Shown in pieces: positions 1 through 11,233 of a DNA stretch of 64,000 bases (within the stretch, counting starts at the first letter, position 1; each line of letters opens with the position of its first letter). The translations under genes and the position numbers were made by a program. Origin of the DNA: Melampsora larici-populina 98AG31 (lineage: Eukaryota; Basidiomycota; Pucciniomycetes; Pucciniales; Melampsoraceae); the NCBI RefSeq assembly GCF_000204055.1, contig NW_006768765.1:856677-920676 (forward strand), written 5' to 3'. The notes beneath the pieces are model-generated. The model saw only the letters and a list, made by a program, of their open reading frames with translations. It had not been told where the DNA came from and did no database searches.

Positions 1-464
1 TTTCGTCTTCTTGAAGAATAAGCATAAAACAAGATAGAAACATTCGGATTTGAAAATTTAATGTCCAACATAAGTAAGTGGAGTGCAGCTGCCAAGGAAG
101 GAATATGCTCATGCCGAAATGCTCTAGACGAAAATGTTCGGGGACTCACAAGGATTCATGGAATCTTTTGGCTTATCGGGCGTTATCCATCCAGATAACT
201 CGAGATGTTGAGTTTTGTGTAATTTGGATCAATTTTTTCAGGACCCAATTTTTCAAGATACTCGGTCGGACGGTCGGAGTTTATGGTTGCAGAGCTTTCA
301 GATTGAGTAAATATAAATACACTTGGATCCTTGATGATCACTTTGCCTTCAAGTTGTCCTCTCACTTAAACATCTCCTACAAACGAGTCGTTCGATTTAA
401 GATCTATAGACTTTCCAAGAATCTAAGGAGAAATCATCCTTGGATTTAGTTTCGATTAACACTC
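1..464. other. Intergenic, upstream of first acyltransferase gene
   Basis: I see no supportable gene here. The open frames present lack recognisable composition or motifs. The last 20 to 30 bases before the ATG at 465 resemble the same region before the paralogue at 2916, so the tandem duplication included a little 5-prime flank. Confidence 0.5.
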
Positions 465-1950
465 ATGAATAGTTCAAATCAGACTGGGATGACTACGGAA
501 GACATAAGATCCAATCCTATGTTGTCCGATCTGAGTTATATATTTCATATGTTGATTGCCTCATCATTACTTTTCATTCAAGCATCACTCTTACATCCAT
601 GTTTTGCTAAAAATAAATTAGCTAAATACGTTCGAATCGGTTTAACACCTATAAACTTTTTCTTATTCATCTCTCAACCGTTTAGAAGGTCATCTAGATT
701 ACCTGAAAGTTATGATACTTTTGCTCAAATGGGATGGTATTCTAACTCGATCATGTTTGCAACTTTTGCATTAGATTTTGGTTTTGCTAATGAAGCTTAT
801 TATAAAAGACCTTTAGAAAATTCTCAGGGGATTTATCAATGGAAGAAAATTACAGATCAAGATGAATTAAAACGTTTAAAAAAATCACAAGAAAATGAAA
901 GTTTGAATTTTTCTGACTTATTTTTCTGGACTTTATCAGTTACGACTTCGTTGAGTGACTTTCTTTTCGATTTCACTCATTTCTTTTTCTTTTTCAACTG
1001 ACAATCAGGTTTTTTTGAACAGATTTAGAGGCTTACAGTTTAATTGGGGACATAAAAAGAAAGCAAACAATCAAACTGTGCAACAAATGGTTTCAAGAGT
1101 CATCAAAGTTGCAATTCCACTTGCTTTGGCTGGTTTGGTTATCATTCAAACTCATCGTTCCCCTCTAAAGACTCCAATCTCAGCTTTAAATTCAATAGGC
1201 ATACCAAACTTATGGGGATTAAGTCTGATATCAGAATGGGCTCATAGATTTTGTTTCGGAGTTTTTCTGTCCAGCTCAATGGATTTACAATACACAGTCT
1301 TAACCATCCTATTACATTATTTACATCAATATTTAATCAAATTTGATTTATCAAAGGATTTATTAGAATTAATCAATCCAGTTTATTATCCACCACTCTT
1401 TGATTCACCTCATCTAGCAAGTTCCTTAAATGATCTTTGGAGTAATAGATGGCATGCAAATTTGAAAAGAAGTTTCTTGGTGTTAGGTGGTAGACCTACT
1501 TTTTGGTTCTTCAATCAAATCTTGGGATTTAATTTTAACATTTCTAGAATTGGTGGTTTAGTGGGTACGTTTGTTGCAAGTGGGATTTTACACGAATATG
1601 GTAAGTTTATCAAATTCATGTTTTCGATCCATGATTCCCTATCTTCATGAAACAGACGTGAAACTGATTTTTTTTGGTTTTTACTTTTAACTCTGACCTT
1701 GATCTATTTCCAAAAAGTTGTCTTTGCTTTACTTTATCCTTCGAAACCTTTAAATCATCTCTTTGATCAATTTCCTGGTTTGTTATTTTTTTTCGTAGCT
1801 CAATCTATTGGAATCATCATAGAAAGTTTTATTCCAAAGAAATTTTCAAAACTCTTTTGTTGGCCATTTGTACTTTGTACTTCTAAAGTATTTGTGGATA
1901 GATATTTGATTGATGCAAAGATTTTGGATTTATCGCTCAACTTCAAGTAG
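465..1950 (+). CDS. Wax-synthase-type membrane-bound O-acyltransferase, tandem copy 1
   Basis: Three exons (465-949, 1023-1600, 1718-1950) give 431 aa. The protein is polytopic, with hydrophobic stretches near residues 25-50, 60-100, 190-215, 235-275 and at the C-terminus. It carries the hallmarks of the MBOAT_2 / wax synthase family: RGLQFNWG, the NRWHANLKR motif, and the SGILHEY segment holding the conserved active-site His. Family members transfer acyl groups from acyl-CoA to alcohols or other small acceptors at the ER membrane; the substrate here cannot be read from sequence. Intron 1 uses the unusual donor GTTGAG, forced by the reading frame and shared with the paralogue. The ATG at 465 aligns with the paralogue start. 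A near-identical gene architecture follows at 2916. Confidence 0.85.
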
Positions 1951-2100
1951 TAAAGCTTTCAAATTAATTGTTCTTGTATAATTAGTTTGAAGTTTTTTTT
2001 GTCGGACACGCATCTACTATCAAAGTTTGGATTCATATTGTTTTCAAAGTATTCAATCACCTGTATCTCACTTTAGTATTGTTTTTCAATCCAATAAGCA

Positions 2101-2386
2101 ATGCATACACTTCTGGCCACCTTCCTCCTGGCCAGCTTGCTTCACGTTATACCGCATGCATTCACCCGGGTTCACCACCAATGTTGAACACGGGATTGAA
2201 TTTAATTGTGAGCTTGGGACATTTCGTCCTCGTCGCACTACTGTGATGACCCCGACAAAGATATTCTGCTCAAGCTTCTGGTTGAGCACGCTTTCGAGCT
2301 GGTGGCCCGACGGGAGTTGCCAACACCTTGTCACGACACATCCCTTTGATGGTATCTCTACAAGCGAGTTGATAGTCATTGAATGA
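2101..2386 (+). pseudogene. Possible small secreted protein, frameshifted
   Basis: An ATG at 2101 opens 28 codons that look like a classic signal peptide: short N-region, hydrophobic LLATFLLASLL core, then Pro-His-Ala. This frame stops at TGA 2185-2187. The next frame stays open to 2386 and carries a compact sequence with three Cys (NCELG, FCSS, SCQH) and two adjacent Trp. Skipping a single base near the CCCGGG run at about 2166-2171 joins the two parts. That fits either a decayed small secreted protein of the kind common in rust fungi or a sequencing indel. No family is recognised. It lies between the two acyltransferase copies. The open frame on the opposite strand is an alternative reading. 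Confidence 0.35.
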
Positions 2387-2915
2387 TTAAGCTGAAATCT
2401 TGATGTCAAAAGCCGATGTAGGTGGCAGTGAGGATTATTGAGGGAGGTGGGATGAGGAAGCCCCACAGCTTAATAGGTTGATTCGTTTTCTAGAGTTCTT
2501 CAAAGTTATAACATCGGCGAGTGGGAAATTGAGTTTTGCTAAGTCGAAAGAGGAGTTTAGCAAGTGGATCAACTCGCTTTTGTCGTCTATATAAAAGGAG
2601 GTTTTGTGATCTCCTTTTGGCTGGACTCGAGTTTGTTTTTGGGCACCATGATCAGTGCCAAATGATGGTTCTTACAGAGTGGAATTCCGAATGTAAGAGC
2701 GATTATTGGAGATACTCCAAACGTACCCTTACGATTACAGAGCTGTCTGATTTGGTACATTAAGGAATTCTTTCTAATCCCTTTGCCTTGAACTTCCCCT
2801 TTCACTCACACTTCGCCTTTAGTCTATAGACATCTCTTTTGACTATAGATTTAAGCTTTTATCCTTGCCAAATCAAAGAATTAATAAACCTTTGATTGAT
2901 TATCAATCAACATTC
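2387..2915. other. Spacer between tandem acyltransferase genes
   Basis: I see no convincing gene. A TATATAAAAGG box-like stretch lies near 2590, inside a small hairpin (AAAAGGAG paired with CTCCTTTT). It is too far from the next start to assign as its promoter with confidence. Confidence 0.35.
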
Positions 2916-4386
2916 ATGAATATTTCAAATCAGACTGAGATGACTATGGATGAGATAGCATTGCATTCAATATCATCAAATCATAGATATATTTTGCACA
3001 TGTTGATTTCGTTTACCTTACTTTCAATACAAGCATCACTCTTACATCCAATTTTTGTTAAAAATAACACAGCCAAATTCATCAGGATCACTTTAACACC
3101 AATCAACTTTTTCTTATTCATTTCTCAGCCATTCAAGAATTCTTCTAGATTACCTGAAAGTTTTGATGTATTCACTCGAATGACATTGGGATCTACTTCG
3201 ATGATCTTTGCTTCTTTTGCATTAGAATTTGGTTTTGCTAATCAAGCTTATTATAAAAGACCTTTGGAAAACCTTAAGGGAGTTTATGAATGGAATCAAA
3301 TTAAAAATCAAGATGAATTAAAACGTTTAAAAAGATCTCAAGAAGAAGAAACCATTTATCCTTCTAAATTGTTTTTTTGGACTTTGTTAAACATGACTTC
3401 GTTGAGTGATCTTCTTTGCATTTGAATTTAAATTTTCTCTTTCTTTTTCAACTGATGATTTGTTTTTATATCTGCAAATAGATTTAGAGGATTACAATTC
3501 ACTTGGGGATCTCCAGGGAAAGCAAATCATCAAAACCTTCAACTAATGATCAAAAGACTCGTTATACTTTCTTTTCCAGTTGGTTTCTCTTTTTTGTTTA
3601 TTCTTCAAACTTATCGTTCTCCCCTAAGAACGCCAATCTCAGCTTTGACTTCAATAGGAATACCAAACTTTTTGGGCCTAAATTTGATATCAGAATGGAC
3701 TCATAGAATTTGTGTTGTGACTTGTTTAGCAAGTTCAATGGATTTTTTATACACATCTTTTACAATTCTATTACACTTTTTATATCAATTCTCAATAAGA
3801 TTGGATCTATCAAATGGTTTCTTAGAATTGATTAATCCAATTCATTATCCACCGATTTTTAATTTACCTTACTTATCTGATTCTCTCCTGGATTTCTGGA
3901 GTAATAGATGGCATACCATTTTAAAAAGAAGTGTTTTGACTCTAGGTGGTAAACCCACATTTTGGTTCTTCAATCGAATCTTGGGATTTAATGTTCAAAT
4001 CTCTAGAATTGGTGGTTTGATTGGTACTTTTCTTGCAAGTGGGATTTTACATGAATATGGTAAATTTCTTAATCCTTCCTTTCATTGCAAAACACATTTA
4101 TACTAACTTTGATGTTTTTTGATTTTAATATTTAAATCTAAATCTATCTTTGAAAAAAGCAATGTTTGCTTTACTTCATCCTTCAAAACCATTAAATCAT
4201 CTCTTTGATCAGACTCCTTCTTTACTATTTTTCTTTTTAGCTCAATGTATTGGAATTATAATTGAAAGGTTCATACCCAAAAAGTTATCTAAACTCTTCT
4301 TTTGGGTATTTTCAATTTGGAGCTCTCAACTATTTATAAATAGATATATAATTGATGCAAAGATTTTAGATTCATGTTTCCAGTAA
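2916..4386 (+). CDS. Wax-synthase-type membrane-bound O-acyltransferase, tandem copy 2
   Basis: This is the paralogue of the gene at 465. Exons 2916-3400, 3482-4059 and 4160-4386 have lengths 485, 578 and 227, against 485, 578 and 233 in copy 1, and give 429 aa. It keeps RGLQFTWG, NRWHTILKR and SGILHEY, so the MBOAT_2 signatures including the His are intact. Intron 1 again begins GTTGAG. The ATG at 2916 was chosen because it matches copy 1 (MNISNQTEMT versus MNSSNQTGMT). The alignable stretch continues weakly into the 3-prime flank, which supports a segmental tandem duplication. Both copies look intact, so both may be functional. The substrate is unknown. Confidence 0.85.
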
Positions 4387-4958
4387 TAAACTTTGCAGCT
4401 TACTTTTTTTTGTACAATCAGCTTGTTTTTTTGGATCTGCATGTGGATAGATATTGTCTTGTAAAGTGTTCAAGGATGTCTGTTTCATTTTTCTATTGTT
4501 TTTCTAACTCAATGAGTCCAAAGTAAAATCTCCTCATATCTTGTCACAAAAAAGAGAAGAGAAACTTTTCAAAAAAAGCTCAAAACATGTTGAAATCAAT
4601 CATCTGCAGTCTTAAATCCACAGGAATAACTCAATCAATATTGCTGCACATTTTACGCATTGTATTTCAAAGGACGTGTGAATCAACTCCCTGAATTTTA
4701 TAAACCAATCTTCCCATTGGCATCAACTTCCATTTTTTCTGATTGTTTCCTCACTGTTCAGGTGTATGTTACATGTGATTGCATTTACATGTTCACAACC
4801 TCAACGACTGTGTGAAATTAAAAGGCTCATGGGTTACGTGTTTATGTAGGTTTATACACTCTCCTGTTGTTGTTCATGTTGCATCGCCTCCTCAGCTTGA
4901 ACCTGTTCGCTACAACTTCCAACATCCATCGATCACTTCCTCAGGTCTTCCATACAAA
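4387..4958. other. Intergenic between acyltransferase copy 2 and hAT element
   Basis: The first 150 bases look like a diverged copy of the 3-prime flank of copy 1. I see nothing else that can be supported. The last seven bases (ATACAAA, 4952-4958) are the target duplication of the transposon that follows. Confidence 0.4.
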
Positions 4959-7900
4959 CAACGCCCGAACCTATCCGATACCATACGATATATCAGGGCT
5001 TTTTCATGTCGCATCGGGACACCGATATATATGAACCGACTCCCGATACGACATGAAAAATTTTTTTTGGGGAGGCTCATATCGTATCGCTGAAGCGATA
5101 CGAGCCGATACGAAATGGCGGTAAAAGTTGGTTGGGATCGCGAACAGTATTTTTTTTGCAGTTCACATAATCAAACTGTAATATAATTTGTATTTACAAA
5201 TACAAAGAGCGAGATCATTTTGTTTTATTACTATGTTGCCTTACTAAATATTTTTCAATTAATTCAGATGCTTCTGAAAACTCTGCTGGTGTAGCCACAC
5301 CCGCTTTGATCCACTCTCTACAGCCTACAGCGCGCTCCATCGTGCTTGAGTTGAGGCCACCACGATCAGGCTGGCAGACATCGGCTGCTGAGGAAAAAGT
5401 CCTTTCGACTGGACATGTGGTACCCGAGCATGCGAGATAATCCTTCGCAAGCGCTGCCACTAATGGGAACCATTTTGAGTTCTCCTATTGCCCCAAATCA
5501 ACCACACATAAGACATAAGTGACATGAAGAGAGAGTAAAACGGAGAAAAATCAGACACTCACCTCCCACCACTTTAAGATACACCCGTCCTTATAAGGAT
5601 ATTTTGTGCCAAGATAGAGCTCTAATTCGTCTGATCGATTGATTGATGCAGACACTTCTGAAGGTCCAAAGAGATTGTCGTCGTCTTGATCGTGAGTAGT
5701 TTCGATTGTATTTTGTGATGTTGCTGTTGCTGAAGTGATCTCGATGTTTGCCTCTGATGATACCACTTTCCTTTGAAAAGCTTGATCCAACATCGTTCGA
5801 ATTCGAGGTACCTCCGCAGGATAGTAGTTTTCAAAGAACTTCATACGCTTGCTTGGATTTAAAACTGTAGCCATGACAAGAGCGTCACAGCTGAGCGCTT
5901 CATTATGATACACCGCGAGTTTCACACGCATTACCCCGATCATCTTATGTAAGCTTTTGTATTTAGTCTCAGCCTCCATTTTCTCTAAAGCTTTCTCCAT
6001 TCGACGATACTCGGACAAGACACGCGCTCCTGTTGGACTATCCCCTTCCATCATGAGGGTCGAAGAGAGGAATATCTACAAATTTGAAATATATCAGTAC
6101 TGTTAATGATGGTTAGAAGAACAAAGTGCAAGTGCTGCATACCTCTAAGACACCATTTGAGGCCCTCACAGCAGCCCATTCGCTCTGAGTTATACACATC
6201 TCATCAAAAAGATGACTATCGGCACTTCCTAGCATCTGGGTCACTGTCTGAAAACATAAACAACACATGGTGAGAAGGGATATGATATGATCTATAGGAT
6301 GATCGATATGTCCAGACATACCTCTTGGGCTTCACAAACCTTTTGGCGAGACTAGACCGCCGCATTCCAACGTATTCCGTAACCCGCTGTGATCGACCCC
6401 TGTCCTTCTCTTCGTGCTTTGAAGAGTGCTTGCAGGGCAGCACTCGAACAGACCCGGCGTGCAAAAAGATCCACCTGGAAACAAAATCATCATTCAGTAT
6501 GTGACTATGATCTCGGTTGTGCATGATAGAAACTGACCTTTTGGACTGCCTGTACCACTACATCAGTTTTCCACCTACTGGCCAAGTGAGTCTGCAATTG
6601 AGAATCATCTCCATCCTCGACCTCAGAGTCAGTATCACCATCATGATCCCCGCCAATATCTTCTCCATCTTCAAGACAATCAACCGGTTCAGTGTTGTTT
6701 GGGTCATCAGGAAAGTTGGATGAGTCGTCAAGTCCAAGCGAGGGTGTAGGAAGTTCACGGCCAGGAGTCGTAGTTGGCTTTGTATGTCCTGGATCAATTT
6801 TGATACTTCGCAAACCGGCTTTGACCACAAGAGCCAGCTTGTGCGCGTAACAGCGCACATGGTTGACCCTTGCATCCCAGAACACCGGATCCTCACCTTC
6901 AGAGAAGATCTTTGACATTTCTGTCGCCATTGTGTTGTTGTTCGCGCCTGAATCCGTTGTCTGCGCAAGCATGTGGATAAAACAACATTCTCATGTCAGG
7001 CTCAATATTCGAGGTGATTATCAAAGAAAAAGGAATTAAATACACTTATTTTCTTGTGTAGGCCGTGTCGAACAAGGAATCGAGCCAGGGGACGAGCCAG
7101 TAGAACCCCGTAGTGATTCCATGTCACAAGCTTGAGGGTGAGGTGTCGGACCTGGTATCTCCAGTTACTATCAATAAACGAAACACTGGCCCCAATAAAA
7201 GCATGCCGTCGTCCCTTTGTTGTCCACCCATCGTGCATTAGACAGAAGGCACTGTCATTTTCCTGTGTGGTATGGATTAATGAGATTAATTAAAAGTGAA
7301 AAGGAAATTAAACGTTACCAGAAAAAAACGTACCAAGATGCTACTTATGACATTTTTTTGGAGTCCTATGTATAAGCGCTGGGCTGCTTGGGCTGCCCAT
7401 GTTGCCAAGTAAAGAGTTGCCAGCGGGTTTGAAAACCAAAAGGCTGCACGAAGAATAGAGTCTTCAAATCTTGCCCACGGGAGCGCGTGACGAAGAACCC
7501 AAATGACCAGCATGAGATTGAGGTTTTTGATTCCAAAAGGTTGCTTGACAACAAATCGATCTAAGTTGTTATTTTGTTCCTTTTTAGCCTTCTGTTGCTC
7601 AGGCCAAGATTTATTGAGGTCGAATCCTTGCTTGATGGCAACGTGTTGTTTCTGGCAAACTGGTTGAGTTTTGGCCCCATCGCGATGGTCGTATAGAGTC
7701 TGATAAGTATTCGGGGGTTTTGAAAAAGATTTTTTACAAAACCGGCACTTGTAATACCGGAAAATACCGCTGCCGATCTTGATTGAATCGAAATATCCAA
7801 ATACCGAGAATGTAGATGAGTTTGTGAAAGAAAGTTAAAGGAGGGAACAAATAGAAGCCAGTGCCACTTACTTCATCTGGGCATTCGACTGGATCTTCAT

Positions 7901-8805
7901 AGTACTTGAGAAGTTCACGGACACGTTCAGTGCGCACCTCAGCTTTAGGTGCAGGCTGAGTCTCTCCGGTTATCTCGATATCAGAGTCTCGGTCAACATC
8001 CAGACCTTCGGGAACGTAATTCGATTTCTGGTTTTATACAGCAATAAATCAAATCAATAAAGTTAGTAAAGTGGTTGATGAAATGACTTGGACAGTAAGA
8101 TAACATACATCCTTGCGTTTTTTCTGGGTGCCGGTTGTATTGGAAGGTCCTCGTTTGCGTTTCTGGGTACTGGGAATGGGATTCGGAACAGAATCATCGT
8201 TCAAAAGAGCCTGAGATGGTTGTAATTGGGTGGACTCGGACTCATGCGTGGATGCCATGGTGTGTTTCTGATTTAACTCAACACACGTCAATGATCTTTA
8301 GCCGTGTTGAATTGGGGAATAGTGGGGATGCGAGGAAGGAAGAGTAGTATAACGAAAATGCTGACCTTTTGAAAGTGGAGGCTGAGCCACCGTTTGATTC
8401 GAATCTGTGGATAAGATTGGGGTTGACAGGTGAGTAGGATCTCGTTATCGAGCCATCGGAGGGGCATCGTGACAGTGGCTAAGTCTAAAGAGATCGCCAC
8501 TAAAGTCGACGGATTATCGGAATGGTGGTGTCGTGGTGTGATCGGAAGTGTCGATGTGACAGGAGACTGCGTGAGCCAACGCAGGGCTACGCAGGATTCA
8601 TTGGAATGGGGTACAAAGGGCGACATGAAGCGATATCATATCGGGTATTGGCCTGTATGGTGTGGCCGATACCCGATATGGAAAAACACCAGTCCCCATA
8701 TCGGGTTGGCTGAACCGATATGGGGAAATCCGAGTTTTTGGTATCGGGTTGGCGACACGAAACCAATACGATACCGACATCCGTCTCGTATTGGTTCGGG
8801 CGTTG
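4959..8805 (-). mobile_element. hAT-superfamily DNA transposon, near full length
   Basis: The element is 3847 bp. Its ends are perfect 13-bp inverted repeats, CAACGCCCGAACC on the left and the reverse complement at 8793-8805; weaker identity continues inward. The ends match the hAT terminal consensus C-A-R-N-G. ATACAAA lies flush on both sides (4952-4958 and 8806-8812), a 7-bp target duplication; 8 bp is usual for hAT. The subterminal regions are rich in CGATA and GATACG words and fold into short hairpins: arms near 5000-5019 and 5041-5060 on the left, and three at about 8637-8682, 8693-8727 and 8757-8801 on the right. Such arrays are typical transposase-binding regions. The only coding content is a broken transposase on the minus strand. 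Confidence 0.9.
5215..8258 (-). pseudogene. hAT transposase with in-frame stop
   Basis: About ten exons on the minus strand. They encode, in order: a basic N-terminus (KRKRGPSN); a BED-type zinc finger (YKCRFCKKSF then YDHRDG and CQKQH, about 7625-7770); the WVLRHALPWARFED segment; DGWTTKGRRH; DSGANNNTMATE with RCYAHKLALVV; and the C-terminal hAT dimerisation domain (TTCPVERTFSSAADVC with GCREWIKAG, 5215-5460). This order is that of fungal hAT transposases. In the frame that reads GIRWNAAV, a TAG at 6352-6354 interrupts the protein before SRQKVCEAQE. Unless that stop is skipped by unseen splicing, the copy cannot make full-length transposase. The start ATG at 8256-8258 was chosen over an upstream non-ATG reading. 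Exon borders are approximate. Confidence 0.85.
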
Positions 8806-8916
8806 ATACAAAACAAGTTCATCCATACCAAGAGAAATCGATACCTTCAAGATCTCAAGAAGACTACATAGGGATTCAACTCTAAGAAGATATCACATTA
8901 ACCATCCAATTTCAAA

Positions 8917-10919
8917 ATGCCAATCCTTCCAAGCTCATTGAGTAGCATCAACTCCAAAGTAAATTCAGCTCGTAAAACTTTTAATTCAAGTTTAGATAAA
9001 GCAGGAGAGAAATCTGGTATCTTCAAATCATCATCATCATCAACAACAACACACAATAATCAAAATAGTATCTCATCAAATCAAACAAGTGGAGGCAATC
9101 CACCTTATCAGCCAAAATCAACAGCACCACCGCCACCACCACCTCGTCGTTACGATTCTAATCAACCCGCCTCATCAAACACTTCAATCAATCAGAATTA
9201 TGGACCACCACCATCACTTACAGCACCACCTCGTTATGTAGCTTCTAGCTCTAATCCTTCAAACACTTCACTTGATCAAAACTATGGTCCACCCCCACCA
9301 CCTCCTGCGCCACCTCGTCGGTTAACTTCTACTACATCCAACACTTCACTTAATCGAAACTACGGACCACCACCACCACCACGTCGTTTAGCTTCTACTA
9401 CATCAAACACTGCCCTCAATCAAAATTACGGACCACCACCACCTGCACCCCCTCGTCGTTTAACGCCCAATCCATCAAGTAACTCGCTCAATCAAAGTTA
9501 CGGACCACCACCACCTGCACCGCCTCGTCGGTTGACTCCTAATCCATCAAATAACTCACTCAATCAAACTTATGAACCACCACCACCTGTTAGCGCTAAA
9601 CCTGTCCTCTCGTCTTATAGCAGACCACCTTTACCTACTAGTAACGCATCAGCACATCAAACTAAATTCGAATCGAACCCACCGAATCTTACATTTCTTC
9701 AACCTGGCTTAAAGAAATCAAGCATACCTTATCCACCATTTTCGAAATTTACCGAATCAGATAAATTATCATTTTTTGCTTTATTAGATGAATTTTTCAA
9801 TGTTCAATCTGATTCAGTTGATCAAACTGTATCACCACCTTCTTTATCATCAACACCACCACCACCAATCTCGATTCATAATAAACCCAGGAGCACTTTA
9901 AATCAATTTGAAGCGAAATATCCCACAACAATCTCATCTAAAGATTTAGCTACTTATTTCTTAAATCATCATTTATGGACATCAAATCAAGATCAATGGT
10001 ATACATTATCAGATCCAATTCCAAATCCAATCTTAAATTTAACCGATATCAAACGTATGTCATCTTGGAAACAAACAGGTTCGATTCGACATCAATTCAA
10101 TTATATTTTATTTTCTGATTTATCTCAACTGTGGAGTTCAATAATCTTTAATACCCAAAACCCCTTTCCACCTCAAGAAGTTAAAGTGAAATATCGTCCT
10201 ACACCTTCTATTAAAGATGTCAATCAATTGACCATTGCATCTGAAACTTATAGTGATTATTTATTGCAATATCTAGAAGGAGTCGAGAATCGTAAGACTC
10301 ATGTTGGAAGAGGAGAATGTTGGGATTTAGCAAATGAAGCATTAAAAGCCATTCCAAGTTTCTCTCCTCATTTACCTTTACCTCTCACTAGTATCAATCG
10401 TACTCATGGTTGGTTACTTTATCATGGTGAAGCTAATGGATTAGGTAATGGGGTGGGTCATTGGTTACCTGAATGTATTGATCAGATTAGACCGGGTGAT
10501 GTGATTGAATGGAAATTGGTTTCTTGCAATACGATTCATCCTACTTTAATGTGTAAATTGGGCGATCCAGTAAGTGATCTTGATGGCTGATTTTTTTAGA
10601 AACTCGATCAAGAAAAACCAATCAATCAAATGAACTAATAAATGGCTCTTTGTTTTCTGAATTTTAGGATCATACAGCTATGATTCTAGATGTCAAATCA
10701 TCAAATATAACCAATCGTTTCATACCTCCATCTCAATTAGGTCAAATCACAGTCTTGGAACAATCTTTAAAACAATTACCAATCAGAAGAACTTATGATC
10801 TTAGTACGATCTCAGCTGGTTCAGTTTGGATTTATAGACCTGATTCTGAAAAGAATTTATTAGGTCTTAGTGCTAATTCTTGTGATTGGCCTCCCAAAGG
10901 TTACACTTTATCTAGTTGA
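8917..10919 (+). CDS. AIM3/BBC1-like proline-rich actin-patch protein
   Basis: Two exons (8917-10569, 10668-10919; donor GTAAGT, phase 0) give 634 aa. Residues 1-60 are basic and Ser-rich. Residues about 65-230 contain five to six degenerate copies of a 20-residue proline repeat (NYGPPPPAPPRRL core), typical ligands for SH3 domains. The C-terminal third matches the conserved fungal AIM3/BBC1 C-terminal domain, which resembles a papain-fold module: GRGECWDLA with Cys468, GVGHWLPEC, and DHTAMI with His553. Yeast BBC1 and AIM3 act with Las17 and Rvs proteins at cortical actin patches in endocytosis. No SH3 domain is present here. The Cys-His pair suggests, but does not prove, a remaining catalytic centre. 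Confidence 0.75.
9157..9595 (+). repeat. In-frame proline-rich minisatellite
   Basis: Degenerate tandem units of roughly 60 to 75 bp, each encoding a Ser-Asn-Thr-Ser-Leu-Asn-Gln spacer, Tyr-Gly, four to six Pro, Ala-Pro-Pro-Arg-Arg. Units differ in the length of their proline runs. They lie inside the AIM3/BBC1-like gene and stay in frame. Confidence 0.75.
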
Positions 10920-11233
10920 AATAACCTTTTTTTCTTATCAATTTAGATCTCAATTTGTTTGATTTTTCAAATCTCGTTTTTTTGACTCATTGCTGTAACT
11001 CTAGTTTCAATTCTTGTTGTTGTTTGGTCTACAACTTGATATATTTTGTAATAGTTTCAATTGAATTGATTTGGTTCTGACTGAGAAAACGTTCATCAAT
11101 TCCAAAAAGTAACGTGAAATGAATAACCAAAAGAATTACTAATCCAGAATTAATATATGAAAAATGAACAGGATATCGACTTTGATTCTACGCATCAAAA
11201 TCAGTCACAATCTGTTAGGTTTGAAGTTCAATT

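Noticed and set aside
78..449. 123-codon open frame
   Set aside because: No motif or recognisable composition; lies in the 5-prime flank of the acyltransferase gene.
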